Translations under genes and position numbers: made by a program
In this document: one piece after another, positions 8,357 to 17,855 of the stretch
How the letters are laid out: the number at the start of each line of letters is the position of its first letter
How positions within the stretch are numbered: position 1 is the stretch's first letter
The notes under the pieces: model-generated
What the model was told of the DNA's origin: nothing
Databases searched by the model: none
The model's input: only the letters and a program-made list of their open reading frames with translations
Assembly: GCA_002077045.2 (NCBI GenBank)
Contig: KZ111148.1
Location: 1-64,000 of the forward strand
Reading direction: 5' to 3'
DNA: 64,000 nt
Source of the DNA: Rachicladosporium sp. CCFEE 5018
Lineage: Eukaryota > Ascomycota > Dothideomycetes > Cladosporiales > Cladosporiaceae

Positions 8357-11272
8357 TTAAGCTTTCGTAGACTCCGGCTCCTTATCTTTAGCCTTGGTGC
8401 GGCGGGTGTAGTCACTCAAGCTCAGCTTCTTGCGTGCTGGTGAGGGATTTACTGAGGCCACGACTGAGGGGGAGAATATTGGAGCGCCGCTTAAGGGGCC
8501 GTGGGAGGCGGGAGATGCGGCGATGCCGGTGTTGAGGACGTTCGGTGTGGCGGTAGTGCTGAGAGGAGTTTGGGCCGAATCAGCAGCTGCGAAGGGATTG
8601 CTTTGCGGTGGTGGCATGATGAGGTGCATGTCATGAGGCTTGCTGGGAGGCATCTTCGTTTCGAGGTCAGATTTCGCAGGCCATGGAGGTGCAGGAGGTG
8701 TCCGAGCTGCGTGTGCTGTAGGCCTAAGGTAGACTGCTGTATCTGCCACGCTGCCGCTCTCCGCTCTCGGTGATCTCGTGTGTTCTGACTTCTGCGCAAT
8801 GCCATTGATCTCATCGTGCATCTCAGTGTCTTCGTCCGGTGCTCTTATGCTACTACCAGGCCGGTCTGTACTGCCAAAACCATGGGAGGCGAACCCTTGA
8901 GAAGACGACGACGAAGACGGGCGGATAGCCATGTCCTTGATGATCGCGCTCTCGGGGGTGGGAGTCTTGTGTGCCCGTGCTCTCAGCTGCGCTTCCCGAT
9001 GCACAGCGTTGTTCTGCGCACATCTTTCCAGCAGCCGTTGCCGATTCGAGATGTAGGGTCTCGAAGAACGTGGAGGCGGCGTTCGAGCCGCGGTATCTTC
9101 AGCATCCATGTCGCATTGGACATCGGCGTTGACGTAGACCGGTCGTGGCGGTGGTTGAGCAGGCTTCGCCAATTGCTTAGATGATGCCGGCTTCATTGTA
9201 GGTGGAGGCTTCGGTCGCCGGCTGTTCGTTGACTTTGCTAAGGGAAGAGCAGCAGGTCTTGAGTCAGCATGCCGCAACGCAGTTGCTGTGGGCAAATGCA
9301 ACTGCTTCGAGCTTGGAGTGTTTAGTGTCGATCCTGCACTGCTACGCTTCTTCTTTTGCTTGATCAGGCCTTCCTCCGCTTGCTTATTGAACAGCTCCTC
9401 CTCTTTTGCGACCTTTCGCCGCTCTCGTTCAGACATCTCGTACATCCCGTTCATGCTGTAGTGCGTGTTTGGCGTGATGTCCCGACTTGCGGTGTCTCGA
9501 TCCACTGAGTTGGAAGCTGATCGCGAATCGGAGGGTTCGTCATCGTGTTCAGCTCTTCTGATCTCGCTACCCGATCGGCTGTTGACTGAGTGTGTATTGA
9601 GTGGGGAAATGTGCTGTCCGATTTTCTTCCTCTTTGCGCCGGCCTTGGGCGCCTTCGCCGTGTCTTCCAAACTGATCACCTCACCGCGCCTATCCATGCG
9701 AGCCATGAGGCAGACATCTCTTGGATGGCCACACGCGCATGGACCGCAGTTGGCGAGCACTGTCGAGGCCCAGAGTGACACGCCTGGCGCAAAGGATGTC
9801 GATGTCCCATCTTGCGCCTGGAACACCATGGCCTGTGGCCGCGGAGCAGCACCCCACTCGATGGTAATCTCATCGCCAGCTTCAATATCGCGAATTGCCA
9901 TGAAGCAGAAGTGGTAATCGGCCTGGTTGGTGATGATGATCTTGAGCTCGGCATTCGGGTGACAGCTCCTTCGGATATACCGCACATCAGTCCCTTCACT
10001 TCGAGCGTCGATGCATACTGGTAGCTGCGGGTGGAAGAAGACAAAGGGCTCCGGATGGACCAGCGAAGACCAGTGATTCACAGGGTCCTGCTTGTACTCG
10101 TCGGCGTACTGTATGTGACCTCGCAGCTCACCTATGCATGCCTGTGGCGCTAAGGGTTGTACGGCAACCAGACACTTCCATGCCGCATATTGATTGTTGG
10201 ATGTGACGAAGTTGGGATCTACCCTTTCCTGTATTTCGACTTCCGTTTGGGCGGAGAGCAGCTCAGGCGCACCGTCCCATCGCATGAAGATGTCGCCGAG
10301 TTGTGCGCCATCCGTGATTTTGGCCACCTCTTCCTGGTCGCCCACCCAGATCGTGAATGCCTCGTAGATAGCGACTCCCGCAACATTGCTATCAGGCACG
10401 CTATAGTTGTCCTCGCGGTATGCACGCAGGAACTCCTCGGAGTACATTGGAATGATGATTTCCGGTGAGCGTGAGACGCTTCGCCGATGATGGACACTGG
10501 ATCCGTTCCGTTTGCGTGACTGAACAGCAATGGAGGCCTGCGCGACGGAGTTTGATGGGCGATGACTCGTCTTGGGCCGTTTCGTGGGCGGCGGCTGGTC
10601 ACGCGGACTTGCTGTATGTCGCTCTGGTGGCCAGCCATTCGTCATCGCTGGTGCAGCAGTGTCCTTGACCTTTTTCTTATGACTTATCTTGACCGCGGAC
10701 TTGTTGCTCGCTGGTCGCTTGGCGCTATTGTGTTGTGGTCCGTACTTCTCCTCATTAGCCTCCTTCTGTGCAATGAAAGCGGCATGGCGGTCGCTCTGTG
10801 TCTGCGGTCTGCAATCTTCGCACCAGTGGCTGAGATCGTCGAGAGAGCTGTTGCCGAAGTGGGGATAGTAACACGAAATGTGCTGCCAGGTGTTACAGCC
10901 ATCACATTGAACTGTATTGCCATCATCTTCGTTATTGCCGCAAAAGCAGTTGATTGCCTCATCATCGCCGGTGCTCTCGGTCGGCTGCGCTGTGCGGTGC
11001 GAGTACTCGGAGTGTGGCACAATGCCATTCGGCGCGGTGTGTCGGTGGTCCTGGACAGGATGCGTGGCTGACTGGCGGAAGGTGTCTGTCATGCTATCGC
11101 GTCGCAGATCGGTGTCGGGTGTAGCGAATTTAGGTTGCAGGGTGTTGTCGGAGCCTGCGTCGCATGACGGGAAGCCGGCTGCCTGACGCCTGAGGGCGAA
11201 TGCTGTCGACGTATTGTGGCCGTACGCCGATGTAGAAGGCGTGTTGGTGTAGGAGGGAGAGGGGAGTGTCAA
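8357..11272 (-). CDS. SET3-like PHD finger-SET domain protein, copy A
   Basis: A single long exon, 971 residues. A PHD finger spans about residues 108-155, with the full Cys4-His-Cys3 set at C109, C111, C123, C126, H131, C134, C151 and C154. A basic linker follows, then a SET domain at about 350-475 with the core RRSCHPNAELK and IEAGDEITIEWG. The C-terminal half is low-complexity and basic. The PHD-before-SET order and this divergent SET core match fungal Set3/MLL5-type proteins, scaffolds of the Set3 histone-deacetylase complex that reads H3K4 methylation; these are generally not active methyltransferases. The protein ends early at a TAA that copy B does not have, losing about 50 residues still readable downstream. 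Confidence 0.87.
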   Translation of the reverse strand: MTLPSPSYTNTPSTSAYGHNTSTAFALRRQAAGFPSCDAGSDNTLQPKFATPDTDLRRDSMTDTFRQSATHPVQDHRHTAPNGIVPHSEYSHRTAQPTESTGDDEAINCFCGNNEDDGNTVQCDGCNTWQHISCYYPHFGNSSLDDLSHWCEDCRPQTQSDRHAAFIAQKEANEEKYGPQHNSAKRPASNKSAVKISHKKKVKDTAAPAMTNGWPPERHTASPRDQPPPTKRPKTSHRPSNSVAQASIAVQSRKRNGSSVHHRRSVSRSPEIIIPMYSEEFLRAYREDNYSVPDSNVAGVAIYEAFTIWVGDQEEVAKITDGAQLGDIFMRWDGAPELLSAQTEVEIQERVDPNFVTSNNQYAAWKCLVAVQPLAPQACIGELRGHIQYADEYKQDPVNHWSSLVHPEPFVFFHPQLPVCIDARSEGTDVRYIRRSCHPNAELKIIITNQADYHFCFMAIRDIEAGDEITIEWGAAPRPQAMVFQAQDGTSTSFAPGVSLWASTVLANCGPCACGHPRDVCLMARMDRRGEVISLEDTAKAPKAGAKRKKIGQHISPLNTHSVNSRSGSEIRRAEHDDEPSDSRSASNSVDRDTASRDITPNTHYSMNGMYEMSERERRKVAKEEELFNKQAEEGLIKQKKKRSSAGSTLNTPSSKQLHLPTATALRHADSRPAALPLAKSTNSRRPKPPPTMKPASSKQLAKPAQPPPRPVYVNADVQCDMDAEDTAARTPPPRSSRPYISNRQRLLERCAQNNAVHREAQLRARAHKTPTPESAIIKDMAIRPSSSSSSQGFASHGFGSTDRPGSSIRAPDEDTEMHDEINGIAQKSEHTRSPRAESGSVADTAVYLRPTAHAARTPPAPPWPAKSDLETKMPPSKPHDMHLIMPPPQSNPFAAADSAQTPLSTTATPNVLNTGIAASPASHGPLSGAPIFSPSVVASVNPSPARKKLSLSDYTRRTKAKDKEPESTKA

Positions 11273-12180
11273 CGCCAGGACTGCGCGGTTGTCAGGAGCA
11301 GTTCACAGTGTGATTACAAGATAATCGCGGTCAGACTCGGCAGCTAACGAAAGCGTAGCCTCATCTGGGTGTAATGAACGTCTTTTGCATACCGGCGGAG
11401 CATCAGTGTCGTGTAGGCGGAGGATGGAAGGGCGGTCGCGAAGGAGGCTGCGGAGTTCGAGGGTGTTGGCGACGCGAAGGGGGTCTGCGGTTAGTAGATA
11501 CAGTATTACGCCAATCAAATAGCGCGTCGAGTGGTAGTGGTGATGAATGCCCGGATGCTGAAGGGGTGATGGCGGAGTTGGGGTGGTGGGTAATGAAAGT
11601 GCGCGTGAGGGGATTGGCAAGATTGGAAACAGAGAGTACTCAACTCCAGCGACAGACTCCTCCAAAAGCCTTGGCACAAAGCAGACCGGGGTGGGTCGTG
11701 CGCCCGGACTGCAGCTGCGCGCACTGCTAGACAGCTGCTCCAGGACGTGCCTGCCTCGCGCATCTTGGGAAGAATCCGCCGCTATCGGCCGGGCGTCTCC
11801 GCCACCCTCTGCTGACACAGCAGACTTTGCGCGAGTGCAGAGTTTGCAACGATGTGTGAGATGCAAAGGCAACAGAAGAGCATGGTGGAGGGTGTGAAAG
11901 TGGCAGGCGATGGGCAATCCGGCGCAACACAATTTCGAAACTCCACAGAGATACGAGCGGCCGTGCGTCAGCGCTAGTGGGCATGTCGTCCAATGACACG
12001 GCAGCTGCACACAAGCCCTCGGACGTGCATCCCGGGCAGCGAATGAAACCAACGCCTCCCCGCTCGGTATCTGCGTGAGGCCTGCCGGGCATGCATTACG
12101 TGATCACGCGGAATACCTCGTCTGCACGAGAGAGGACTGCAGTATGAGATGATGTTCACGACCTTCTCACCCGAAGTCGA
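11273..12180 (-). promoter_or_regulatory. SET3 upstream/leader region, copy A
   Basis: Unusually well conserved noncoding-looking sequence directly upstream of SET3, matching 52697-53600. On the minus strand an open frame at 11303-12052 shares its first 70 or so residues almost unchanged with copy B (52827-53474) and tolerates a 3-base indel. It ends differently in the two copies because of a 1-base indel and has a composition unlike a folded protein. It is read as the promoter and long 5' leader of SET3, possibly with a long upstream ORF. Confidence 0.4.
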
Positions 12181-13094
12181 AGATCAACGAGTTTAAGATG
12201 TGCTCTACGAACAGGATCCAGGCACTAGGCCATCTCCGCTCTCCCAGGTACTTGCAGGACTCTCATGCTATCATCGACCAACGTTGCGGCGCAGTTGATG
12301 GTAGCATAGGAGATTTTGAGATTACTTGGATCAGCAAAGGTACAAGACTCGACACTTGGACTACTGCCGACATAGGTGTCCAAGTTCGTGATGGCATGCT
12401 TCCCAATGTCAGTCACATTCGACTGTATCGACGGGTATGAGGTCCCGATCGGCACAACTCGATGGGAAGCAGTGTAGTGAAATGCAGTGACGATGCTCAC
12501 AACGAGTGCTTTACTTCTGACAGATACGTTGGTAGTCATGGTGAGGTAGGTCCTTGTCATTGACTACGCTTCGGTCTTTCCAGTCATCACCGCTACCTTG
12601 CATGACGTCTTCGTAGTCAATTCTTGTTCTTTGCCTATTCTTCTGGGCGGCTACTACCTGGAAGAATGCTCAGTGAAGCACCAGCTCACGATGAAGACAT
12701 CACTGCGCCTTCACGAGAGTTGCCCGGACTTCACTCTCTCGTAACTCACCTCGTTCATCACTGTCCTCGACGGCATCTCCTTCGGCATCTCACTCGCGCA
12801 CGGGTTCGCTCCGGCGTCCATCGCTCACCTCGACTTCCTCGCCCTAAGAACCTCATCCTCGCCCATCTCACCGCGCTCGTCACTCTGCTCCACAGCGTCA
12901 CTTCCGCTTTCTCACTCGTGGACAACCTCGCTCTTGCGCCCTCGCTCTGCTCGGTTCCATCGCCCGCCCGATCTCTTTCCCTCGCCCTCACTCATCTCCG
13001 AAGGACAGCGTCTCCACTCGTATTCGACTCAACGAGCACGTTGTCACGGAGAAGCATATACGACCATCACCCAGGCAAAACACCCAGAGAGAGC
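12181..13094. other. Gene-poor stretch, pyrimidine-rich
   Basis: No conserved open frame. Bases 12200-12540 align poorly with copy B, where the matching stretch (about 53620-54130) is longer and different. Bases 12560-13094 align well with 54150-54690 and are rich in CT-rich words, but the long frame at 12624-13226 is broken in copy B. It could be an old regulatory or pseudogene remnant. Confidence 0.4.
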
Positions 13095-14253
13095 TTGGGC
13101 CCCCTCGACCGCCTTCGGCCGTTTGTGCTCGCAACGAGGCGGAACGCGCCTCTTCGAACGCGCCTCGTCGTTCGCACCATTGTATCTGGCCGCATAATCC
13201 AACACTGCGGAACGCCGACCTCCTAGGCGACCGTAGTGTTCGTGCTGAGCACAATCCGGACTTTTGTGCTCGCAATCCGAGCACAAATTAAATTCTACCG
13301 GAAGCACCAACGAGCTTCCTTGCTTCCGATGCACGACTGCGAACAATGAGGTTAGATGTGAATCGTTGTTCGTGGGCGTCGTGCTGCTGGTGTTAGGCCT
13401 CTGCGCTAACATTTGTTACAGGGCCTGCGGAGAGAGTTGACGATGTCGAGTCGCGTGGGTGGAAATGGGGTAAGTGAGGTGATGAGAAGGTGAGTGAGGA
13501 TGTACCCAAGAGCGTAGCTTAGATCGAAGTAAGTGAACTAACTGAGGGCAAAGCTGAAGTGATGCGTGATGACTGAGGATGTGCTCTCAAGTCAAGCGAA
13601 GATGACACCAAGTAGATTGACTAAGGACAAGTAGAAGTGATGAACAGTCAGAAGAAAGCGAATGGAAGAGGGAAGGCTGGTCAGATGCACCGGGCAGATG
13701 ACGAAGTCGAGCGGAGATGGAGACATGAAATCGTGTTCGAAGCACTGTGCATCAGTGTTGCCTCCCCATATCAGCCCTGACCCAGACCGACCTCACTATC
13801 TCAGCAAGTCACTGTCTCAACGTCTGACTACTTCAGTACCTTACTTCCTCAACGCCTTACTGCCTCGATGCTTTACTGCCTACCTGCCTGACCCTCCTCG
13901 CGATCACTTCGAGCTCCATCGACATCGTTACTCGGGACTTCTCGATACGTTATGCAACCTTCCAGACAGCGACTATACCTAGCCCTTCGGATGTGTGATG
14001 AGTATGAGGTCGTCGATCATCTGCGAGAGTGCAGGTTGTGGACGTGTCAAGATTCCAGACGAGCGAATGGACAGGAACGATTTCCAGCTGCCGTTGTCAA
14101 CGAAGATCGCCATAGCATTCAACATTTATATTCACGGCAATGTAGCAGTCGCAGAAGGGTGTAAGGCCGTCTCGAGCGGAAGCAGTGACAGTATTTCCCC
14201 GTGATTCTCTCCCGCTGCGATAGTACAGCCTAGCTGCGTCTCAGCTGATCCCA
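13095..14253. mobile_element. Copy A-specific insert of about 1.16 kb, transposon-like, unclassified
   Basis: Shared sequence ends after cccagagagagc (13094) and resumes near 14254, while copy B carries unrelated sequence between the same flanks. The insert holds a perfect inverted repeat with 10-base arms at 13263-13272 and 13278-13287. It also holds a direct repeat (tttgtgctcgcaa at 13122-13134 and 13263-13275), a near-palindrome of about 40 bases around 13131-13170, and tgttaca at 13414-13420, which would suit an LTR end. No transposase or polymerase frame is visible. A solo LTR or degenerate element is possible. Confidence 0.35.
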
Positions 14254-14509
14254 ATCCCCTCCTCAAGCACTTACACGTCTCCAGAAGATTGCACCGTAAG
14301 TAATGCTCATATCGGCTTGGCCAGGGCAGTGGAAAGCAATGCTACCAAGTCTAGGAGAGTTCGGATTCGACGACCGCAACTCTTCCGTCAAGGTATTCTC
14401 TTTCCCCGTCATAGAGCAACTATCTCGTTGCTGCAGGTGTACTCATATCAGCATAAGAGCATCTACAACTTTTTGGAGAGAAGTAGATAAGGCAGGTGGA
14501 TCCTGCAGC

Positions 14510-14527
14510 CACGTGAGCTCAGCCAAT
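14510..14527 (+). promoter_or_regulatory. Conserved CACGTG and CCAAT motifs upstream of ML-domain gene, copy A
   Basis: CACGTG (14510-14515) is followed eight bases later by CCAAT (14523-14527), about 150 bases before the ML-gene start. Copy B keeps both motifs with identical spacing (55521-55526 and 55534-55538). These match consensus E-box (bHLH) and HAP-complex sites. Binding is inferred. Confidence 0.45.
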
Positions 14528-14679
14528 GACGACACAGCTTGGCTGCATGTCCATGCAGGTGTAGACAGGCGCCTAGTCCAACCTCCAAGATATCATCTGC
14601 GCCACCGAACAAACACAGCTGCCACTTAATACCGCATTCCTCGACCGCTAATCCGAACACCCACCAATTTCAGCCCAGC

Positions 14680-15285
14680 ATGAAGCTCCTCAGCTTCTCC
14701 GCGGCACTGCTCGCGAGCTCCATCACCGTCAATGCAAAATCCGTCTACCGACCCAATGACGTCTCAATCCAAGACGAATCCTTAGCAGTGCCAGGCGACA
14801 ATCCTCTTGTCCACTGCGCAAACCCCAAAGACGACCTGCTAGACATCAAAACCGTAGACCTGAACCCCAACCCTCCTACTGCGTAAGCTCCCTCTCCCAG
14901 TTCCTTACCACCACCCGCTACCAGCTAACACAACCCCAGCGGCACAACTCTCAAAGTAACCGCCAAAGGCTACCTCAGCGAAGACGTCGAAGAAGGCGCC
15001 AAAGTCCACCTGCAAGTGAAATACGGCCTCATAACCATCATTAAGCAAGACGCCGACCTGTGCGAGCAAGTCAAGAACGTGGACCTCGAGTGTCCAGTCA
15101 AGAAGGGCACGACTGAGCTGTCGAAGGACATTGAGCTGCCGAGCCAAATTCCGCCAGGGAAATATACGGTGCTGGCGGATGTTGTGACGAAGGATGGGAA
15201 GAAGATCACGTGTTTGACTGCGACTGTGCAATTCTCACGGGGTGGGAGTGGGCTTGTGACGGGGAGCTGGTTGAAGGGTTTGTAG
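14680..15285 (+). CDS. ML-domain (NPC2-like) phosphatidylglycerol/phosphatidylinositol transfer protein, copy A
   Basis: Two exons, 14680-14882 and 14940-15285, with a 57-base intron (gtaagc...cccag). The product has 182 residues, the usual size for the fungal PG/PI-TP group of the MD-2-related lipid-recognition (ML) family. A signal peptide ([17 protein letters not shown]) leads into the beta-sandwich with the expected cysteine segments ([31 protein letters not shown]) and the PPGKYTV strand typical of the family. Such proteins carry sterol or phospholipid in the vacuolar or secretory lumen. Only three residues differ from copy B. The gene is convergent with the V-ATPase subunit gene. Confidence 0.9.
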
Positions 15286-15793
15286 ATGGGGCGATGGAAG
15301 GCACGATTAATTGCATGTGGAGCCGTCGATGCATCAGGGAAGTGGAGAGTATTGCACGTCAATCGATCTGGTAGACGCCCTGTTCATAGTAGTGATACCA
15401 CTGTTCGATGGCGTGAAGTCCTACCGCTCACACACTTTAACTGCTTCTCACTGAGTACAGAAGCGTGGCTACCGGGTTTACACGTCAGGCCACAGCGGTG
15501 AGCTGGCGCCGAGCGGAGCAGTGAGAGACCCGACGGCCGAAGGGACATCGATTGCACGTTTCTCGTCTCGTGTTACATTGAGCTGTGCCCTCGGTGTAGA
15601 CTATGGTAGCACAAGAGATTCTCCGTACCTTCAGATCAATGTCCTCGTGCAGCAACTCAATCTCGCAGTCTGGACAGCAGTCACCAACATCGTACTCTTG
15701 GGATGGATGTAACCTTGCGCAACACACTACAGGGTATCTCGTTTATGCATGCATACATCACGACTCTCCCCTCCTGACTCCTCACCAACCCTT
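15286..15793. other. Intergenic, convergent 3' ends
   Basis: A 508-base spacer between the ML-domain gene (+) and the V-ATPase F gene (-). The first part aligns poorly with copy B (56297-56753). No conserved frame or RNA gene was seen. Confidence 0.5.
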
Positions 15794-16339
15794 CTACTCC
15801 CCAAAGATCTTCCTCACCCTCTTCATCACACTGTCCTTCTCGGGATCGTACGGGTGATCTTTACTCGGGATCTCGAGCACACTCGGGAACGCCTCACCGT
15901 ACCCGTCCACCGTTGCTCGTATCTTGTCTGCGATCTGTCCGAGAATCAGCTCTGTCCTGCACATCGATGGAACGAAGATAGTGAGACGTACGTGTTGGTT
16001 TATGAGCACAATGCCTATGTCCTTCCGCTCCTTCGTGTAGCTGTTGAAAGCGCCTTCGATCGTCGTGTTCTCGGTCTTGTTGTCGACTACAAGGTAGTTC
16101 TTTTGCGAGTCTGGGGGATCGGTAATATGCTGAGGGGTGGATACGTCAGCCTCGAGAGATCGCGGATAGATTCAGCAGAGTCGAGACATACGCCTACGCC
16201 GGCTAGTAGGATGCCGGTCACGCTGTCCTGTACGATGTTAGTTTGCGGACAGTGACTGAGCATTGAAAGTGCAGTCTACCTCGTCGCCGATCACCGCAAT
16301 GAATTGCCTGTCTTTGTAGGCCGATTGAGGTAACGCCAT
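15794..16339 (-). CDS. vma7: V-type proton ATPase subunit F (Vma7), copy A
   Basis: Four exons on the minus strand: 16280-16339, 16192-16227, 15992-16129 and 15794-15934. Introns are 52, 62 and 57 bases, all GT...AG, and exons are in phase 0 throughout. The spliced product has 124 residues, the normal size. It shows the subunit F signature: an N-terminal segment ending AVIGDE, then [12 protein letters not shown], then [21 protein letters not shown] and the conserved end [15 protein letters not shown]...RKIFGE. Subunit F sits in the central stalk of the V1 rotor and is needed to acidify vacuoles. It lies divergent from the Rkm5-like gene, with 390 bases between starts. Confidence 0.95.
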
Positions 16340-16729
16340 CGTGATATGCTGGATATGTTCCCGCTACGAGATCATTTGGTGGAGCTATTGGAGTGAGCTC
16401 ATAGGCAGCGGAAGGCTCCCGCACTGAGATCTGAGGTCGACCCTTGGACACGATCTTTCAGCAGCACGTTCTCATCCTCCCCGGATCGTGTTTCAGCGCA
16501 GCGAATGACTTCGATCTCGGCCTGGACTTGAGATTGATGAGGTCAGCATGGTAAAGCTAGCACAGTATAACTTACTTGGCTCGCGCGACCTTAAGGTAGG
16601 TGAACAATTCTCCAATCAGCCTTGCCCCCGTCCACGCCTCCATTTCATCTCGACTCTACCGATCGGCCAGCGTTGAGCCAAGTCTTCAGAAGCTTCAGCA
16701 TACCCTAGGAAATCAGTATAATCTCCAAG
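16340..16729. promoter_or_regulatory. Divergent promoter region (Vma7 / Rkm5-like), copy A
   Basis: This 390-base region separates two divergent starts. The Vma7-proximal 95 bases match copy B closely. From about 16437 to 16725 the sequence is unrelated to the matching part of copy B (57400-57680), so the methyltransferase promoter differs between the copies. Confidence 0.45.
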
Positions 16730-17575
16730 ATGGATGCCTTCCTTGCCCTCCTTGGCGAAGAGATCCATGACCCCTCCGAAGAAACCTTCACCCTCTTCTC
16801 CCAATCCCGCTCCCTCTCCCAAGACCTAGGAATGCTCGACCCTACCACAACGTCGGTAGACATCACAATCAACAACCGAGACTTCACGATCACACAGTCG
16901 CCCGGACTGCTGCAATCGAATCGCGAGGGCGGAACCACTGGAGCGGCAGTTTGGCGGACGTTGATTTTCCTTGCGAAGTGGCTTGAGTCGACGAAGTGTC
17001 CCTTATTTGAGCAAAGCGTGCTGGGAAAGGGGAGTACGGTGCTGGAGCTCGGATCCGGCATCTCAGGTCTTACAGCGAGCGTCCTAGCACCGAAGATCAC
17101 TCGTTTCGTGGCCACAGATCAGGCTTATGCGTTGAAGTTGCTAGGGCAGAACATCGATTCCAACGTACCCACATCGCGCAGGAAGTCCGCGGCGCCGACC
17201 TACCGTATCGATATCTTGCCTCTGGATTGGGAGCAAGACGACGTGCGCTCTTTCCTCTCTTCGCACGAGCTGTCAGCGGGCGTTGACCTGGTGCTAGCGT
17301 CGGACTGCATCTACAACTACGCCCTCATCGAGTCGTTCGTTGATGTCTGTGCGAAGATCTGCCAGAGTAGAACACACGCAGACGAGGGTGGTGGGCAGGA
17401 GACGGCGCCAACGGTATGTATCATCGCGCAGCAGCTTCGACAGCCTGATGTATTTGAGCAGTGGCTTGAGGAATTCATGCGCAAGTTTAGGGTGTGGCGA
17501 GTACCCGAAGAACTGCTGGGAGGAGAGGCGGAAGGGAGAGAGGGGTTCTGTATCCACGTAGGTGTACTTCGGTGA
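16730..17575 (+). CDS. Rkm5-like SAM-dependent protein lysine methyltransferase, copy A
   Basis: A single exon of 281 residues, family Methyltransf_16 (METTL21/Rkm5 type). SAM-binding motif I is VLELGSGISGL at about residues 104-114, and the acidic end of the second strand is TDQ at 129-131. The conserved DCIYN motif of this family lies at 192-196 (yeast-type DxxY). Upstream is the substrate-side TTGAAVWRT segment. In yeast Rkm5 monomethylates ribosomal protein L1; the ribosomal target here is inferred from family. The start is the Met directly before DAFLALLG and gives the same length as copy B. Confidence 0.83.
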   Translation: MDAFLALLGEEIHDPSEETFTLFSQSRSLSQDLGMLDPTTTSVDITINNRDFTITQSPGLLQSNREGGTTGAAVWRTLIFLAKWLESTKCPLFEQSVLGKGSTVLELGSGISGLTASVLAPKITRFVATDQAYALKLLGQNIDSNVPTSRRKSAAPTYRIDILPLDWEQDDVRSFLSSHELSAGVDLVLASDCIYNYALIESFVDVCAKICQSRTHADEGGGQETAPTVCIIAQQLRQPDVFEQWLEEFMRKFRVWRVPEELLGGEAEGREGFCIHVGVLR

Positions 17576-17855
17576 TAAATGTACTTTCAATACACTTGTA
17601 GACGAGCTACATGCACAATACTATAGAGTCACGCAGTATCTTGCCGCCGCTATGCAATGTTCTCCATGCCCACAAGCTCCGTCATTTCCCATGCTCAGTC
17701 CTCCTCAAGGCTCCTTCCCTTCATTCGTATCGCATTCGTCTCTGTCATCTCCTCGTCACCACCTTGTTACTGCATCCACTTGGGGTCCCAGTATTCATGC
17801 ATTTCTACCAGCTTCGTCTCCACGGAGAAAGTGCTCGGCCAACATCGTCATCCTC

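Noticed and set aside
10562..11071. Hydrophobic + strand frame inside SET3 (and 51986-52591 in copy B)
   Set aside because: Antisense shadow of the PHD-finger region, whose cysteines and histidine are intact on the minus strand.
12624..13226. 200-residue frame in the gene-poor stretch
   Set aside because: Broken into separate frames in copy B although the DNA is alignable; Ser/Leu/Arg-rich random-like composition.
13414..13420. tgttaca as proof of an LTR retrotransposon in copy A
   Set aside because: Only one candidate end was found and no target-site duplication or polymerase frame, so it is kept as a possible element only.
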